DNA from: G965267335 sp965267335 | Lineage (GTDB): Bacteria; Bacteroidota; Bacteroidia; Cytophagales; JAAEPT01 | Direction: 5' to 3' | DNA: 64,000 bases | Assembly (NCBI GenBank): GCA_965267335.1 | Contig: OZ253953.1 | Coordinates: 3,906,001-3,970,000 of the forward strand | Shown: one piece after another, positions 16,928-26,160 of the stretch | Layout: each line of letters starts with the position of its first letter | How positions within the stretch are numbered: the stretch's first letter is position 1 | Program-made: the position numbers and the translations under genes | The notes under the pieces: model-generated | Seen by the model: the letters and a program-made list of their open reading frames with translations, nothing else | Told to the model about the DNA's origin: nothing | Database searches by the model: none

Positions 16928-18256
16928 ATGCTTCAAGAATTCCAATTATATATAGAAACAGAAAAGATCGTGCCATATCGGGGCAAGATGCTTCTGGCCA
17001 TCAGTGGGGGGAAAGATTCTGTATGCATGGCTCATCTTTTCAAGCAGGCCAACCTTGATTTTGCAATCGCCCACTGCAATTTTCAACTCCGGGGGACTGA
17101 CTCCAATGATGATGCTGACTTTGTAAAAAAGCTTGCGTTCGAGCTTGAAGCTGAATACCACAGCAAGTCATTTGATACGCTCCAATTCGCTTCGGAGCAT
17201 AAGATTTCCACTCAAATGGCTGCGCGTCAATTACGATACGACTACTTTCATGAATTGCTCGATAGTCATGGCTATGCTGGTATTGCCACGGCCCATCATA
17301 TGGATGATATTGTAGAGACCATGATACTAAACTTGGCCAGAGGAACAGGACTGGCGGGGCTCCACGGTATTTTCCCAATTAGAAAAAACGTTTACCGACC
17401 GCTGCTTTTTACGAATGCCAACGAAATAGAGCAATACTTAAGAGATAATAATTACGGTTGGAGAGAGGATGCCTCGAATAAAGAAACCAAATACAAACGA
17501 AACCTTGTACGCCATAAAATATTACCAGTACTAGAGGAACTTAATCCCTCATTCAGAAAAGCTTTTTCAGACTCAGCCAATAGAATTAGGTCCATTGAGA
17601 ATTACCTGAAAGAATCACTTGCTGAAGAAAGAGCGAAAATCAGCAAAACAACGGAGGATGAGGTTTATGTACAACTCAAAGAACTACGTTCGTTTGCCTC
17701 TCCTGAAGTGTTACTTGATTTCATACTATCCGATTATGGGTTTCTCTATTCACAATCGCTTGACATAATCAAAGGAGACCATTCTTCAGGTAAGCTATTT
17801 CGAAGTAACTCCCATGAATTACTGATAGACCGAAACAATCTGATTATTCGCCCCCATGACCAAAAGCTTAGTTTTGATAACCAAATCCAAATAACAAAAG
17901 AGGGAGAATTTCACTTATTCAATCTTCGATTTGATGTAAAAAAAGAAAAGGCAGATTTAAATAAAATAGACAAATCTCCGCAAGTTGCTTTACTTGATGC
18001 TGATAAGATACGATTCCCATTAATCGTAAGAGCCTGGAACAAGGGTGATTCATTTCGTCCTTTAGGAATGAAAGGAGAGAAAAAAGTGAGTGACTTTCTG
18101 ATCGACAATAAGGTTTCTCTGTTTGATAAAGAACGCACTTGTGTGATACTTTCAGGGGACAAAATTGTGTGGTTGGCAGGCCACCGAATCAGTGAGGATC
18201 ACAAACTTACCACTAACAGTAACCAGGCCTTAAAAATTGAAATAAAACCTCTTTAA
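16928..18256 (+). CDS. tilS: tRNA(Ile)-lysidine synthetase
   Basis: The 442-residue N-type ATP pyrophosphatase has the PP-loop SGGKDS (26-31), HCNFQLRG, TAHHMDDIVETMILNLARGTG (121-141) and the C-terminal tRNA-binding domains with RAWNKGDSFRPLGMKGEKKVSDFLID. It adds lysine to C34 of the CAU-anticodon tRNA-Ile, so it reads AUA, and it is essential in most bacteria. Length is normal. It is transcribed divergently from the OstA-like gene across a 76-base spacer. Confidence 0.96.
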   Translation: MLQEFQLYIETEKIVPYRGKMLLAISGGKDSVCMAHLFKQANLDFAIAHCNFQLRGTDSNDDADFVKKLAFELEAEYHSKSFDTLQFASEHKISTQMAARQLRYDYFHELLDSHGYAGIATAHHMDDIVETMILNLARGTGLAGLHGIFPIRKNVYRPLLFTNANEIEQYLRDNNYGWREDASNKETKYKRNLVRHKILPVLEELNPSFRKAFSDSANRIRSIENYLKESLAEERAKISKTTEDEVYVQLKELRSFASPEVLLDFILSDYGFLYSQSLDIIKGDHSSGKLFRSNSHELLIDRNNLIIRPHDQKLSFDNQIQITKEGEFHLFNLRFDVKKEKADLNKIDKSPQVALLDADKIRFPLIVRAWNKGDSFRPLGMKGEKKVSDFLIDNKVSLFDKERTCVILSGDKIVWLAGHRISEDHKLTTNSNQALKIEIKPL

Positions 18257-18350
18257 GTAGCGCGGTTTAAAGGTGTGAAATTTCCCAATTTTTAATATCT
18301 TAGTGACCCGTTTTTCAGTAATATCTATCATTCTTTAAAATTTATAAAAC

Positions 18351-19292
18351 ATGAAAGTAACAGTCGTAGGTGCAGGAGCCGTAGGAGCGAGTTGCGCAGA
18401 ATATATTGCGATCAAAGATTTCGCTGCGGAAGTAGTGTTAGTTGACATAAAAGAGGGTTTTGCAGAAGGAAAAGCAATGGACTTAATGCAAACCGCTTCA
18501 TTGAACAGCTTCGATACAAAAATCACAGGAGCAACCAATGATTATTCAAAGACAGCTGGTAGTGATGTAGCTGTTATAACCTCAGGCATTCCTCGTAAAC
18601 CAGGTATGACTCGTGAAGAATTAATCGCTACCAATGCGAGCATTGTGAAGTCTGTAGCTGAAAACCTAATCAAACATTCTCCAGAAGTTATTATAATAGT
18701 GGTTTCCAACCCAATGGATACCATGACCTACCTTGCTCATAAAGCAACTGGGCTTCCTAAGAACAAAATAATCGGTATGGGCGGTGCTTTGGATTCAGCA
18801 CGTTTCAAATATAGGTTAGCCGAAGCTTTGGACTGTCCACAGTCTGACGTAGCAGGTATGGTAATTGGTGCGCACAGTGATACTGGTATGATTCCGCTAA
18901 CAAGATTAGCAACAAGAAACAGCGTCCCTGTGACTGAATTCTTGTCAGATGATAAATTAAACTATGTAAAAGAAGAAACTAAAGTAGGCGGTGCTACGCT
19001 TACTGGTCTGCTTGGTACTTCTGCGTGGTATGCACCTGGAGCAGCTGTTTCTGCCATGGTACAGGCAATAGCTTGTGATGCCCAGAAGATGTTCCCATGC
19101 TCATGTTTGTTGGATGGAGAGTATGGAGAATCAGACATCTGTCTTGGAGTTCCTGCGATTCTTGGCAAAAACGGAATTGAAAAACTTGTTGAGATTGAAC
19201 TAGATGATGCAGAAAAAGCAAACTTTAAAGAAAGTGCAGAAGCCGTTCGTAAGGTGAATGGACTGCTAGATGGCGTTGCTGCCACTGCTTAA
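18351..19292 (+). CDS. mdh: malate dehydrogenase
   Basis: The 313-residue protein is of the LDH-like malate dehydrogenase type. It has the nucleotide-binding VVGAGAVGASCAEYI at the N terminus, VDIKEGFAEGKAMDL, the mobile loop ITSGIPRKPGMTREEL (substrate arginines near 82 and 88), GGALDSARF (D148) and the catalytic IGAHSDTGMIPL (H175). It interconverts malate and oxaloacetate with NAD in the TCA cycle. It is monocistronic, with two hairpins following. Confidence 0.96.
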   Translation: MKVTVVGAGAVGASCAEYIAIKDFAAEVVLVDIKEGFAEGKAMDLMQTASLNSFDTKITGATNDYSKTAGSDVAVITSGIPRKPGMTREELIATNASIVKSVAENLIKHSPEVIIIVVSNPMDTMTYLAHKATGLPKNKIIGMGGALDSARFKYRLAEALDCPQSDVAGMVIGAHSDTGMIPLTRLATRNSVPVTEFLSDDKLNYVKEETKVGGATLTGLLGTSAWYAPGAAVSAMVQAIACDAQKMFPCSCLLDGEYGESDICLGVPAILGKNGIEKLVEIELDDAEKANFKESAEAVRKVNGLLDGVAATA

Positions 19293-19305
19293 TTTTGATA
19301 ACATT

Positions 19306-19338
19306 AAAGCGCTTCATGATTTTTTCATGAGCGCTTTT
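19306..19338 (+). terminator. hairpin terminator after mdh
   Basis: AAAGCGC-TTCATGA (19306-19319) pairs with TCATGAGCGCTTT (19325-19337) around a T-rich loop. The trailing U-run is short, so termination may be partial. Confidence 0.65.
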
Positions 19339-19353
19339 ACCAGGTTACAATAC

Positions 19354-19394
19354 AACCCTACTTTTCGGTAAATTATTGGACAGTAGGGTTTTTC
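19354..19394 (+). terminator. second hairpin with T-run downstream of mdh
   Basis: AACCCTAC (19354-19361) pairs with GTAGGGTT (19383-19390) across a 21-base loop and is followed by TTTCTT. It separates mdh from the peroxidase cluster. Confidence 0.6.
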
Positions 19395-19416
19395 TTACTT
19401 ACCGCATTTTATATTT

Positions 19417-20484
19417 GTGCGAATACTTTTTACCATATTCACATTAGCATTCGTCATTGGTTGCAAAAGCGATGACCCAACCCCGATTTCAGAGCCGTAC
19501 GACTTCAACTATCCGGTTTACTATGGAAATGATATTAATGAACCTTCCGACAATCCAACCACAGTTGATGGAGTTATTCTAGGACGAAAACTATTTTATG
19601 AAAAAATGTTGAGTGCAGACAGTACCGTTTCTTGTGCCAGCTGCCATCAGCAACAGTACGCCTTTACAGATGGACTTGCATTCTCAGAAGGCATCAACGG
19701 ATTAACTAATCGCGGCTCAATGTCCATTTGTAACTTGATGTGGCAGGACGAAATGTTTTGGGACGGCCGTGCTGCAACCTTAGAAGGACAGGCCCTGGCG
19801 CCTATTCAGGATCCGGTTGAAATGAACTTAAATCTGACAGATGCAATTGCAAGAATTCAAGGCTCTCTGGAGTATCTTGAACTTTTTAATAATGCATTCG
19901 GCTCAAAAACTGTTACAGCCGACAGAATTGCTAAAGCAATAGCACAATTTGAAAGAACTCTCATCAGTAACAATTCACGATATGACCAATATTTAAACGG
20001 AGAATATACCGCCACCGCAGATGAGATTGAAGGTATCAACCTATTCTTTACACACCCGGAACCAACAATTAATCTTCGTGGTGGCAACTGTGGCGATTGC
20101 CATGGAGGGGCTCTTACTTTTCAAGGGGGATTCCGAAATAATGGCATGGACTCAACTTTTGCTGATCTCGGAAGAGAAAATGTCACAGGACTCAGCAGTG
20201 ATCGCGGAAAATTTAAGGTACCCGCCCTAAGAAACATAGCATTGACCGCACCATACATGCATGATGGAAGATTTGCCACGCTGGAAGAAGTTCTGGACCA
20301 CTACAACGAACATATTGTCCCTAGCGCCACACTGGACCCACTGATACAAAACGCTTCTAACGAGGTAGGCGCGGATTCTCTTGCCCTGACTGAAGACGAA
20401 AAGGAAAAAATTATACTATTTTTGCATATGCTTACGGATTCAACATTCATAACGAATCCGGAGTTTTCAGACCCCAATGACTAG
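19417..20484 (+). CDS. lipoprotein di-haem cytochrome c peroxidase (CcpA/MauG/MbnH superfamily)
   Basis: The 355-residue protein has a type II signal with lipobox FVIGC (C16) and two haem c sites, CASCH (73-77) and CGDCH (225-229). It also has the superfamily segments FWDGRA, IAKAIAQFERTLIS and LRNIALTAPYMHDGRFATLEEVLDHYN. Members reduce peroxide or, in the MauG/MbnH branch, oxidise a partner protein through high-valent haem. It is the first gene of a cluster with an MbnP-family protein and a second such peroxidase, so it may act on that partner. The GTG start overlaps a TATATTTG box (19410-19417), so the exact start is uncertain; any start must keep the lipobox. Confidence 0.9.
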   Translation: MRILFTIFTLAFVIGCKSDDPTPISEPYDFNYPVYYGNDINEPSDNPTTVDGVILGRKLFYEKMLSADSTVSCASCHQQQYAFTDGLAFSEGINGLTNRGSMSICNLMWQDEMFWDGRAATLEGQALAPIQDPVEMNLNLTDAIARIQGSLEYLELFNNAFGSKTVTADRIAKAIAQFERTLISNNSRYDQYLNGEYTATADEIEGINLFFTHPEPTINLRGGNCGDCHGGALTFQGGFRNNGMDSTFADLGRENVTGLSSDRGKFKVPALRNIALTAPYMHDGRFATLEEVLDHYNEHIVPSATLDPLIQNASNEVGADSLALTEDEKEKIILFLHMLTDSTFITNPEFSDPND

Positions 20485-20854
20485 GCTATTAAGGCATATA
20501 TCGTTTTTCTTCGGACTACTGGTTCTACTGAACTCAATGTCTCTGATGATTATACAGGTCAACTATGAGCTGAATAAAGACTACATCAGCCAAAATTTTT
20601 GTGTCAATAAAGACAAACCAAAGATGGGCTGTAATGGCCAATGTCATCTGAGTAAACAACTGAAAGAAGCTACTAATAGTGCCACAGAGGATAATAGTAC
20701 AGTCCCTTCTTTAAGACTAGAGCTTGAGTTTCTGGCTAATCATTGGGTCGCCATCAATCAGCAAGAGCCCTCTGGCTATGAATTAGAGTACCAAAGTCTC
20801 ATCACACCCAACATAATGAATTTCTATCCTGAAATTCACAAACCACCTTGCTAG
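20477..20854 (+). CDS. small membrane-anchored Cys-motif protein
   Basis: The 125-residue protein has one N-terminal membrane helix (residues 10-28) and then FCVNKDKPKMGCNGQCHLSKQLKEA with C42, C52 and C56. This NKDKPxxxCNGxC block is one I associate with small Bacteroidota proteins near metal-uptake genes. The cysteines look suited to binding metal, but no function is established. It starts inside the end of the upstream peroxidase gene (8-base overlap), which ties it to the same transcript. The Cys/Lys part probably faces the periplasm. Confidence 0.75.
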   Translation: MTRLLRHISFFFGLLVLLNSMSLMIIQVNYELNKDYISQNFCVNKDKPKMGCNGQCHLSKQLKEATNSATEDNSTVPSLRLELEFLANHWVAINQQEPSGYELEYQSLITPNIMNFYPEIHKPPC

Positions 20855-20968
20855 GGTTTTGTTATTCACTTTTGTTTTATAATCGACCAGCGTAGTTCAT
20901 TCCGTCTGGAGGTTATAGTATTATTAAGTATTTAAGCGTAAAAAAAGCGCATTACAAACCCTATTATC

Positions 20969-21787
20969 ATGAAAAAGAATTTATTCAGAACCTTTATAGG
21001 TTCATTAATTATTATGTCCGTTGTTGTTGCTTGCAAAAAAGAAGACGACATCGATGATGATGACGACAACAGCACAAGTACTTTAAGACTTATGGTCGAT
21101 AACCGTGCCATGGGACTTGATGGATCCATGTATGACCTCGAATTAGACACTTTTGGCTACAAAACAGCTGAGGGTGACACAATTTCATTTGATCACATAA
21201 AGTACTTCATCAGCAATGTAAAGCTTATTGATAGTAACAGTGATACTACTTCTCTTGAAAACGTGTACTGGCTAAAAACACAAAACAGCTCCAATACATC
21301 TTATCGGTCAATGCTCGATATCCAAGGTGTAACCCCTGGAACCTACACTAGCATTCAATTTGCTATCGGAGTTGACCAGAATTGTAATACCGTAGAAGCC
21401 TGTACGCATGGTGACCTTGACCCCTTTAGCACTGATGCAGAAAAAATGATTTGGGACTGGTCATTAGGTAGCGGTTATAAATTCATGAGAACTGAAGGTA
21501 GTTTCCTTGGAAATGCTACGTCAAGCAAAGTAGACGGTACATTTTCGTTCCACATTGGCAGCAACTCCAACTATAAAACGCTTACGTTTACAGGTGACCC
21601 TATAGTGATTGAAGATGATAAGACCACCATGGTACACTTCATGGCTATGACTAATCAGATCTTCACAGGGCCAAACACCATTGACCTTGAAGCCACTGCG
21701 GACCAAGGCAGTGCTGGTGCCGGGAACATTGCTGATAACTATGAGTCAGGAATGTTTATGATGCACCATGTGAACGATCCTATGTAA
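20969..21787 (+). CDS. MbnP-family copper-binding lipoprotein
   Basis: The 272-residue lipoprotein (lipobox VVVAC, C22) has an acidic linker DDIDDDDDN and then the MbnP-family domain: LRLMVDNRAMGLDG, DTISFDHIKYFISNVKLID, YTSIQFAIGVDQNCN, MIWDWSLGSGYKFMRTEG and a His-rich end (GMFMMHHVND). In characterised pairs, MbnH (a di-haem enzyme) converts a tryptophan of MbnP to kynurenine, which creates a copper site. Candidate tryptophans here are W101, W162 and W164; I cannot tell which is used. The next gene, an MbnH-like peroxidase, starts at the base after the stop. I infer a role in copper acquisition or storage at the cell surface. Confidence 0.85.
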   Translation: MKKNLFRTFIGSLIIMSVVVACKKEDDIDDDDDNSTSTLRLMVDNRAMGLDGSMYDLELDTFGYKTAEGDTISFDHIKYFISNVKLIDSNSDTTSLENVYWLKTQNSSNTSYRSMLDIQGVTPGTYTSIQFAIGVDQNCNTVEACTHGDLDPFSTDAEKMIWDWSLGSGYKFMRTEGSFLGNATSSKVDGTFSFHIGSNSNYKTLTFTGDPIVIEDDKTTMVHFMAMTNQIFTGPNTIDLEATADQGSAGAGNIADNYESGMFMMHHVNDPM

Positions 21788-22828
21788 ATGAAGTTACTCA
21801 GGGCAGCTATACTGACTCTGATATTAGCATCTTGTTCAGCTGAACAGGAAACAGAAGTGGTATATCCATTTGACATTCCCCAACAGTTGGGCAAGATGCC
21901 TTCCTTTAAAGATAATACTATAACCAAAGAAGGAATTGAATTAGGAAGACGACTCTTTTATGACAAACGCCTTTCTGCCAACAATAAGGTTTCCTGCGCA
22001 TCCTGTCATAAACAAAACAGGGCATTTGCCGATGAAACCGCATTAAGTGATATAGGTATCTCCCAAAAACCCCTAATGAGAAATACACCCGCGTTATTTA
22101 ATTTATCGTGGTATGATGGATTTTTCTGGGAAGGAGGAAGCACCAGTCTCGAAATCCAGGTGCTTGGGCCACTCACCCACTCTGATGAAATGGGTAAAAA
22201 CCCTGAAGCACTCATCAAAGAACTACAGGGCGATAAACTATATCCGAAGTTGTTCAAAAAAGCGTTTGGAAGTAAAAAGATTACACTTAGGAAATTGGCC
22301 TATGCTATTGCACAATTTGAGCGATCACTTATTTCAGCCAACAGTAAATACGATCAGTATGTAGATGGGAAAACCAAACTGACTCAGGAAGAGGCGAAAG
22401 GCTTGAAGTTATACGAGTCAAAATGCTCAATATGCCATAGTGGGGCTTTATTCACAGATGTAAAGTATCACAACAATGGCATTGATGACAGTTGGTTCTA
22501 CACAAGCGTAGAAGACCCAAGGCTGGGAAGGTATCGCATCACTCTGGACAGTGCCGACCTTGGTAAGTACAAAACCCCAAGCCTGCGTAATTTGGTCTTT
22601 ACTGCACCATATATGCACGATGGTCGCTTCTCCAGTATTGAAGAAGTAGTAGAGTTCTACTCGGAGCATGTCAAGGCTTCGGAAACATTGGATTCTACCC
22701 TGGTACCATTTGGAGGTAATGGCATGGGATTTACCTATGATGAAAAAATGCAGCTGGTTGCTTTTTTGCAAACTTTGACTGATTCGTCTTTCGTTAACAA
22801 TCCTTCTTATTCCGACCCGATAGAATGA
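21788..22828 (+). CDS. MbnH-like lipoprotein di-haem peroxidase
   Basis: The 346-residue lipoprotein (lipobox LILASC, C16) has haem c sites CASCH (70-74) and CSICH (213-217). It also has FFWEGGSTSLE, AYAIAQFERSLIS and LRNLVFTAPYMHDGRFSSIEEVVEFY. It abuts the MbnP gene with no spacer and overlaps the next gene by 4 bases, so it is the better candidate for the MbnH partner, which oxidises MbnP. It is a paralogue of the peroxidase at 19417-20484, with the same order of motifs. A simple peroxide-detoxifying role cannot be excluded. Confidence 0.88.
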   Translation: MKLLRAAILTLILASCSAEQETEVVYPFDIPQQLGKMPSFKDNTITKEGIELGRRLFYDKRLSANNKVSCASCHKQNRAFADETALSDIGISQKPLMRNTPALFNLSWYDGFFWEGGSTSLEIQVLGPLTHSDEMGKNPEALIKELQGDKLYPKLFKKAFGSKKITLRKLAYAIAQFERSLISANSKYDQYVDGKTKLTQEEAKGLKLYESKCSICHSGALFTDVKYHNNGIDDSWFYTSVEDPRLGRYRITLDSADLGKYKTPSLRNLVFTAPYMHDGRFSSIEEVVEFYSEHVKASETLDSTLVPFGGNGMGFTYDEKMQLVAFLQTLTDSSFVNNPSYSDPIE

Positions 22829-23820
22829 GAAAAATATTACTCTTATCCCTTTTGGGATTAATGACATATCAAACAACAGCCTGCGATGGTTGCAGTATGT
22901 ACGAGTACTCAACCATAAAAAATAGGTCGTACGTTGGATTGTTTTACCGGTATCGCGTATTCAATGGATACAAACACCTGGGGCACACTAAAAAATTTTA
23001 TGTCGGCACCTCTGCCAAAACGACTCACCAAAACAGCGGATCGCTTTCATATGAAAAAAATTCTAAGGACTATGAGATTTATCACTCCTATGAGTTCAGA
23101 ATGAACTACGCCATAAAAGAGAAGTACAACTTGTTGCTTGTCATTCCTTATCAAACGGCAGCAGTCCGTTATGAAAAAGTATTTAAGGAGATGGCACCCG
23201 CCACAGACACGACTTTCTCCGTTTCGGGAATGTCTGATGTCATTGTGTCGGTGGAACGGGTTTTTCAAAAAGAAACAGAGACCTGGCAGCATAACTTCAA
23301 GCTTGGTTTAGGACTCAAACTACCAACAGGAAAATACAAAACAGAATCTGAGTTGGATATCTACCACCCTACTCTACAACCAGGTACCGGATCGTGGGAT
23401 GGCATTCTACGAATGAACTACGTAGGACTTTATGCGAATACTCTTGGCTTTTCAGGGAGTTTCAACTACAGGATGAATAGCGGAGTAAGATACGAAGGAG
23501 AAGATGGAAGAGAGCTTCATTACTCATTCGGCAATCGGTTGAACATGAGCTTTTCTACCTTCTACCTGATCACGGGTATTGATTTTCGCATTGCCCCCAG
23601 ATTGGGAGCATATGTTGAAGACTACGGTTACGACTACCGCTATGACTTCAGAGAAGAAGGTACCGGAGGTGTGAGCTTATTTGGAAATGTAGGCTGTGAC
23701 TTCACCTATCGTGATCTTACACTTCAGCTGTTATTACAAGCACCCGTAGCTGAGAATTTACACGATGAGCAAATTGGTAATGCCGGTAGGTTCGTGAGTG
23801 GACTGATCTACAACTTTTAA
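22825..23820 (+). CDS. probable outer-membrane beta-barrel protein of the MbnP/MbnH cluster
   Basis: The 331-residue protein has a signal peptide (MRKILLLSLLGLMTYQTTA) followed at once by CDGCSMYEY, a CxxC at the mature N terminus. The rest alternates polar and aromatic residues as amphipathic strands (YVGLFYRYRVFNGYKHLG, YEFRMNYAIKEKYNLLLVIPY, FKLGLGLKLPTGKY) and ends in GRFVSGLIYNF with a C-terminal Phe, typical of barrels. The start overlaps the peroxidase stop (ATGA). It could be the outer-membrane port or surface receptor for the metal handled by the lipoproteins. This is inferred from context only. Confidence 0.75.
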   Translation: MRKILLLSLLGLMTYQTTACDGCSMYEYSTIKNRSYVGLFYRYRVFNGYKHLGHTKKFYVGTSAKTTHQNSGSLSYEKNSKDYEIYHSYEFRMNYAIKEKYNLLLVIPYQTAAVRYEKVFKEMAPATDTTFSVSGMSDVIVSVERVFQKETETWQHNFKLGLGLKLPTGKYKTESELDIYHPTLQPGTGSWDGILRMNYVGLYANTLGFSGSFNYRMNSGVRYEGEDGRELHYSFGNRLNMSFSTFYLITGIDFRIAPRLGAYVEDYGYDYRYDFREEGTGGVSLFGNVGCDFTYRDLTLQLLLQAPVAENLHDEQIGNAGRFVSGLIYNF

Positions 23821-23941
23821 ATAAGTCACGACCAAGCCAGGATTTCTAAATCGAAAGCAACAAACTTTAGATACCGATAATTGGTCAAACAACAAAACCT
23901 AACCGGTTTCAGTACACTCAATATCAAAGGCATGATCAATC

Positions 23942-24736
23942 ATGAAGTATTTTGAAAAAATTGTCAAACATCAACAGTTAAAGGATCATGTCCTTTGCTA
24001 TTGGAACATGAACGGCTCAATCCCTTCATCAAACAGTATAAACTCACGATACGTCCCCAAAGGTCAAAGTCTTCTGATTTTTAACTATGGAAACAAGATC
24101 AACTTACCCAACAAAGAAATTAACACCCTATTCTTCATAGTTCCTATGATAAGCTCAAGCTTAGTTATTAATCAAACGGGGAAGATAGATTTATTTGGTA
24201 TTTCCTTCATTGGTGATGGGCTGTATAAACTAGTGGGGCAACCCATTCAAAATGTAGATCAACCCTTACCTGAAAAGCTCTTTGCCAAACTACAAAACCT
24301 ATACTCAGAATTGCAAGATGTTAGTTTTGAACAAAAGTGCTCAAGTATTGAATCGTTCCTCGTTGACAATTTGAACCAGAGTCGTCATAATGAAACTTTT
24401 CACAGGGCCGTTCAACTAATCAATAAAAGTAGGGGGAAAATAAAAATCTCAGACCTATCCGAGCAACTCAATGTTTCACCACGACAATTACAACGTCAAT
24501 TCAAAATCAGGCTTGGCTTGACACCAAAAAATTATTGCAAAGTAATTCGCGTCAATCACTATTTAAGCTATATCCTAGAAAACCCTGACTCTGTCGATTG
24601 GATGGATTTAGTTGTAGAATTCAACTATCATGACCAACCCCACCTCATCAATGAAGTAAAAACTATAGCCAAACTCTCTCCACAAAAGCTATTGCATTAC
24701 AAAGACACACTTTATCATTTATACACGGTTCAGTAA
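23942..24736 (+). CDS. AraC-family transcriptional regulator
   Basis: The 264-residue protein has an N-terminal sensing domain beginning LKDHVLCYWNMNGSIPS..YVPKGQSLLIFNYG, like the DUF6597 domain common in this class. A C-terminal AraC double helix-turn-helix follows: KIKISDLSEQLNVSPRQLQRQFKIRLGLTPKNYCKVIRVNHYL and FNYHDQPHLINEVKTIAKLSPQKL. The ligand is unknown. The following CPBP gene in the same orientation is a plausible target. It stands 121 bases after the copper cluster with no terminator between them. Confidence 0.88.
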   Translation: MKYFEKIVKHQQLKDHVLCYWNMNGSIPSSNSINSRYVPKGQSLLIFNYGNKINLPNKEINTLFFIVPMISSSLVINQTGKIDLFGISFIGDGLYKLVGQPIQNVDQPLPEKLFAKLQNLYSELQDVSFEQKCSSIESFLVDNLNQSRHNETFHRAVQLINKSRGKIKISDLSEQLNVSPRQLQRQFKIRLGLTPKNYCKVIRVNHYLSYILENPDSVDWMDLVVEFNYHDQPHLINEVKTIAKLSPQKLLHYKDTLYHLYTVQ

Positions 24737-24773
24737 GGTCGTATTTTTACAATTATCTAAAGCGTACCGACCA

Positions 24774-24781
24774 TAGTTTTG
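24774..24781 (+). promoter_or_regulatory. TAnnTTTG box upstream of the CPBP protease gene
   Basis: TAGTTTTG lies 22 bases before the ATG. No TTG is present at the usual -33 distance, so the promoter might need an activator such as the adjacent AraC protein. Confidence 0.35.
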
Positions 24782-24803
24782 CAATGAACTAATAACATTC
24801 AAA

Positions 24804-25589
24804 ATGTGGAGAATACAACAAATAACCTGTCAATATCCCGTGGCTAGCTTCATCATATTGACTTTGATCATCTCTCTGGTATCATTCTCATTAATGCTGA
24901 CCATACCAGGTGCTCAAAGTCCGGAATCCAGAATCGGATTACCAGTATGGCTCGTTGCCATTTGGAGCCCTAATATTGCTGCAATCATGATATGGGCTTG
25001 TGAAAAAAGTATCGTCAAGAACATTCAATTAGCTTTTAGTACACCAAAGCTTACCTCCTGGAGCATAATCATTTTAATTCCCCTTTTGATAGGCGCAATA
25101 CTTTTAGCTAGCGCTTCCATAAAAGGAGTAACGATAGAATGGACAAATTTTAAGGCCAGCTATATTCTTCCTCTGCTACTGATTAACTTGTTAATGGGGC
25201 CTTTAGGGGAAGAACTGGGATGGCGAGGATTCTTATATCCTCACCTAAAAGAAAACTATGGTTGGCTCAAAAGTGCGGCTTTGGTTGGCCTGATATGGGC
25301 TTTTTGGCATGCTCCCTTGTGGTTGATCGAGTCTCCGCAATCAAAAATTCCATTCTGGGCCTTTGCCGTTAATGTGATATGCTTAAGTATTTTGATGAGC
25401 ATTCTATACGAACACTCCAATGGGTCATTAATCCCAATAATTTTATTTCACCTTATTTTTAATCTCAGCCTGAGTGTCATTGATATTCTAGGATCGCACG
25501 CCCCAGGTGAATACGTAATCACAAGTCTCTACATCTATATTCCCACAACTTTACTATTGATGGGGTTGCAGGAGTTTCATAATACTTAA
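24804..25589 (+). CDS. CPBP-family intramembrane glutamic protease
   Basis: The 261-residue polytopic protein (about 7-8 helices) carries the three ABI/CAAX-protease motifs: EELGWRGFLYPHL (EExxxR), WAFWHAPLW (FxxxH) and LIPIILFHLIFNLS. Enzymes of this fold process membrane or bacteriocin-type peptides, and in bacteria many are linked to immunity or signalling. The substrate is unknown. It is the last gene before a 112-base spacer. Confidence 0.88.
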   Translation: MWRIQQITCQYPVASFIILTLIISLVSFSLMLTIPGAQSPESRIGLPVWLVAIWSPNIAAIMIWACEKSIVKNIQLAFSTPKLTSWSIIILIPLLIGAILLASASIKGVTIEWTNFKASYILPLLLINLLMGPLGEELGWRGFLYPHLKENYGWLKSAALVGLIWAFWHAPLWLIESPQSKIPFWAFAVNVICLSILMSILYEHSNGSLIPIILFHLIFNLSLSVIDILGSHAPGEYVITSLYIYIPTTLLLMGLQEFHNT

Positions 25590-25701
25590 TTGCTTCAAGC
25601 TTAAATTTTAAGGTGTCAATTAATAGGAAACATTCATTATATTCATGGCTGTTACTTCTTTTTGTAAGTCGCCTTATGGAAACTAATTTTCCAGTTTAAA
25701 A

Positions 25702-26157
25702 ATGAGTCCTGAAGAGAATTTAAAGAAACTTGGCTATGAATTACCTGTGGTGACCAACCCGGGAGGAAACTATTCTTCCGTCAATATCCGTGGGAATATT
25801 GCGTATATCGCGATACAGTTTCCCATTTCAGGGAATGAATATATGTATTTGGGAAGGCTTGGTAATGAAGTGTCTACAATTGATGGATATAAAGCCGCAG
25901 AGCTTTGCGCACTCAATGTTCTGGCACAGGTAAAGGACAAGATAGGATTCGAAAACATCCTTGGGCTGAACCATTTTGATGCCTACTATCAATCTGGAGA
26001 AAATTGGGATGAATCACCAAAGGTAGTAAACGGGGCATCGGACTTATTTGTCAACATACTGGAAGAAAAAGGGAAACACTCCAGGGCAATTTTGGGGGTT
26101 CATAAGCTACCTAGAAATTTTAGCATTGGGCTCACCACAACATTTACTTTAAAATAA
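25702..26157 (+). CDS. RidA/YjgF family protein
   Basis: The 151-residue protein has the YjgF fold in its slightly longer YER057c/UK114-like form: NLKKLGYELPVVTNPGGNYSSVNIRGNIAYIAIQFP, AAELCALNVLAQVKDKIGF and SRAILGVHKLPRNFSI. The canonical Arg that makes a salt bridge with substrate carboxylates in RidA proper is not obvious, so enamine/imine deaminase activity should not be assumed. It is convergent with the SRPBCC gene, with a terminator between them. Confidence 0.85.
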   Translation: MSPEENLKKLGYELPVVTNPGGNYSSVNIRGNIAYIAIQFPISGNEYMYLGRLGNEVSTIDGYKAAELCALNVLAQVKDKIGFENILGLNHFDAYYQSGENWDESPKVVNGASDLFVNILEEKGKHSRAILGVHKLPRNFSIGLTTTFTLK

Positions 26158-26160
26158 AAC

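Noticed and set aside
20627..20644. CNGQCH in the small membrane protein as a third haem c site of the CX3CH kind
   Set aside because: Related proteins, as I recall them, have CNGKCY without the histidine, so the motif is more likely a thiol/metal site.
23821..23941. Possible terminator or regulatory RNA between the copper cluster and the AraC gene
   Set aside because: No stem with a T-run and no TAnnTTTG box could be found in the 121 bases.
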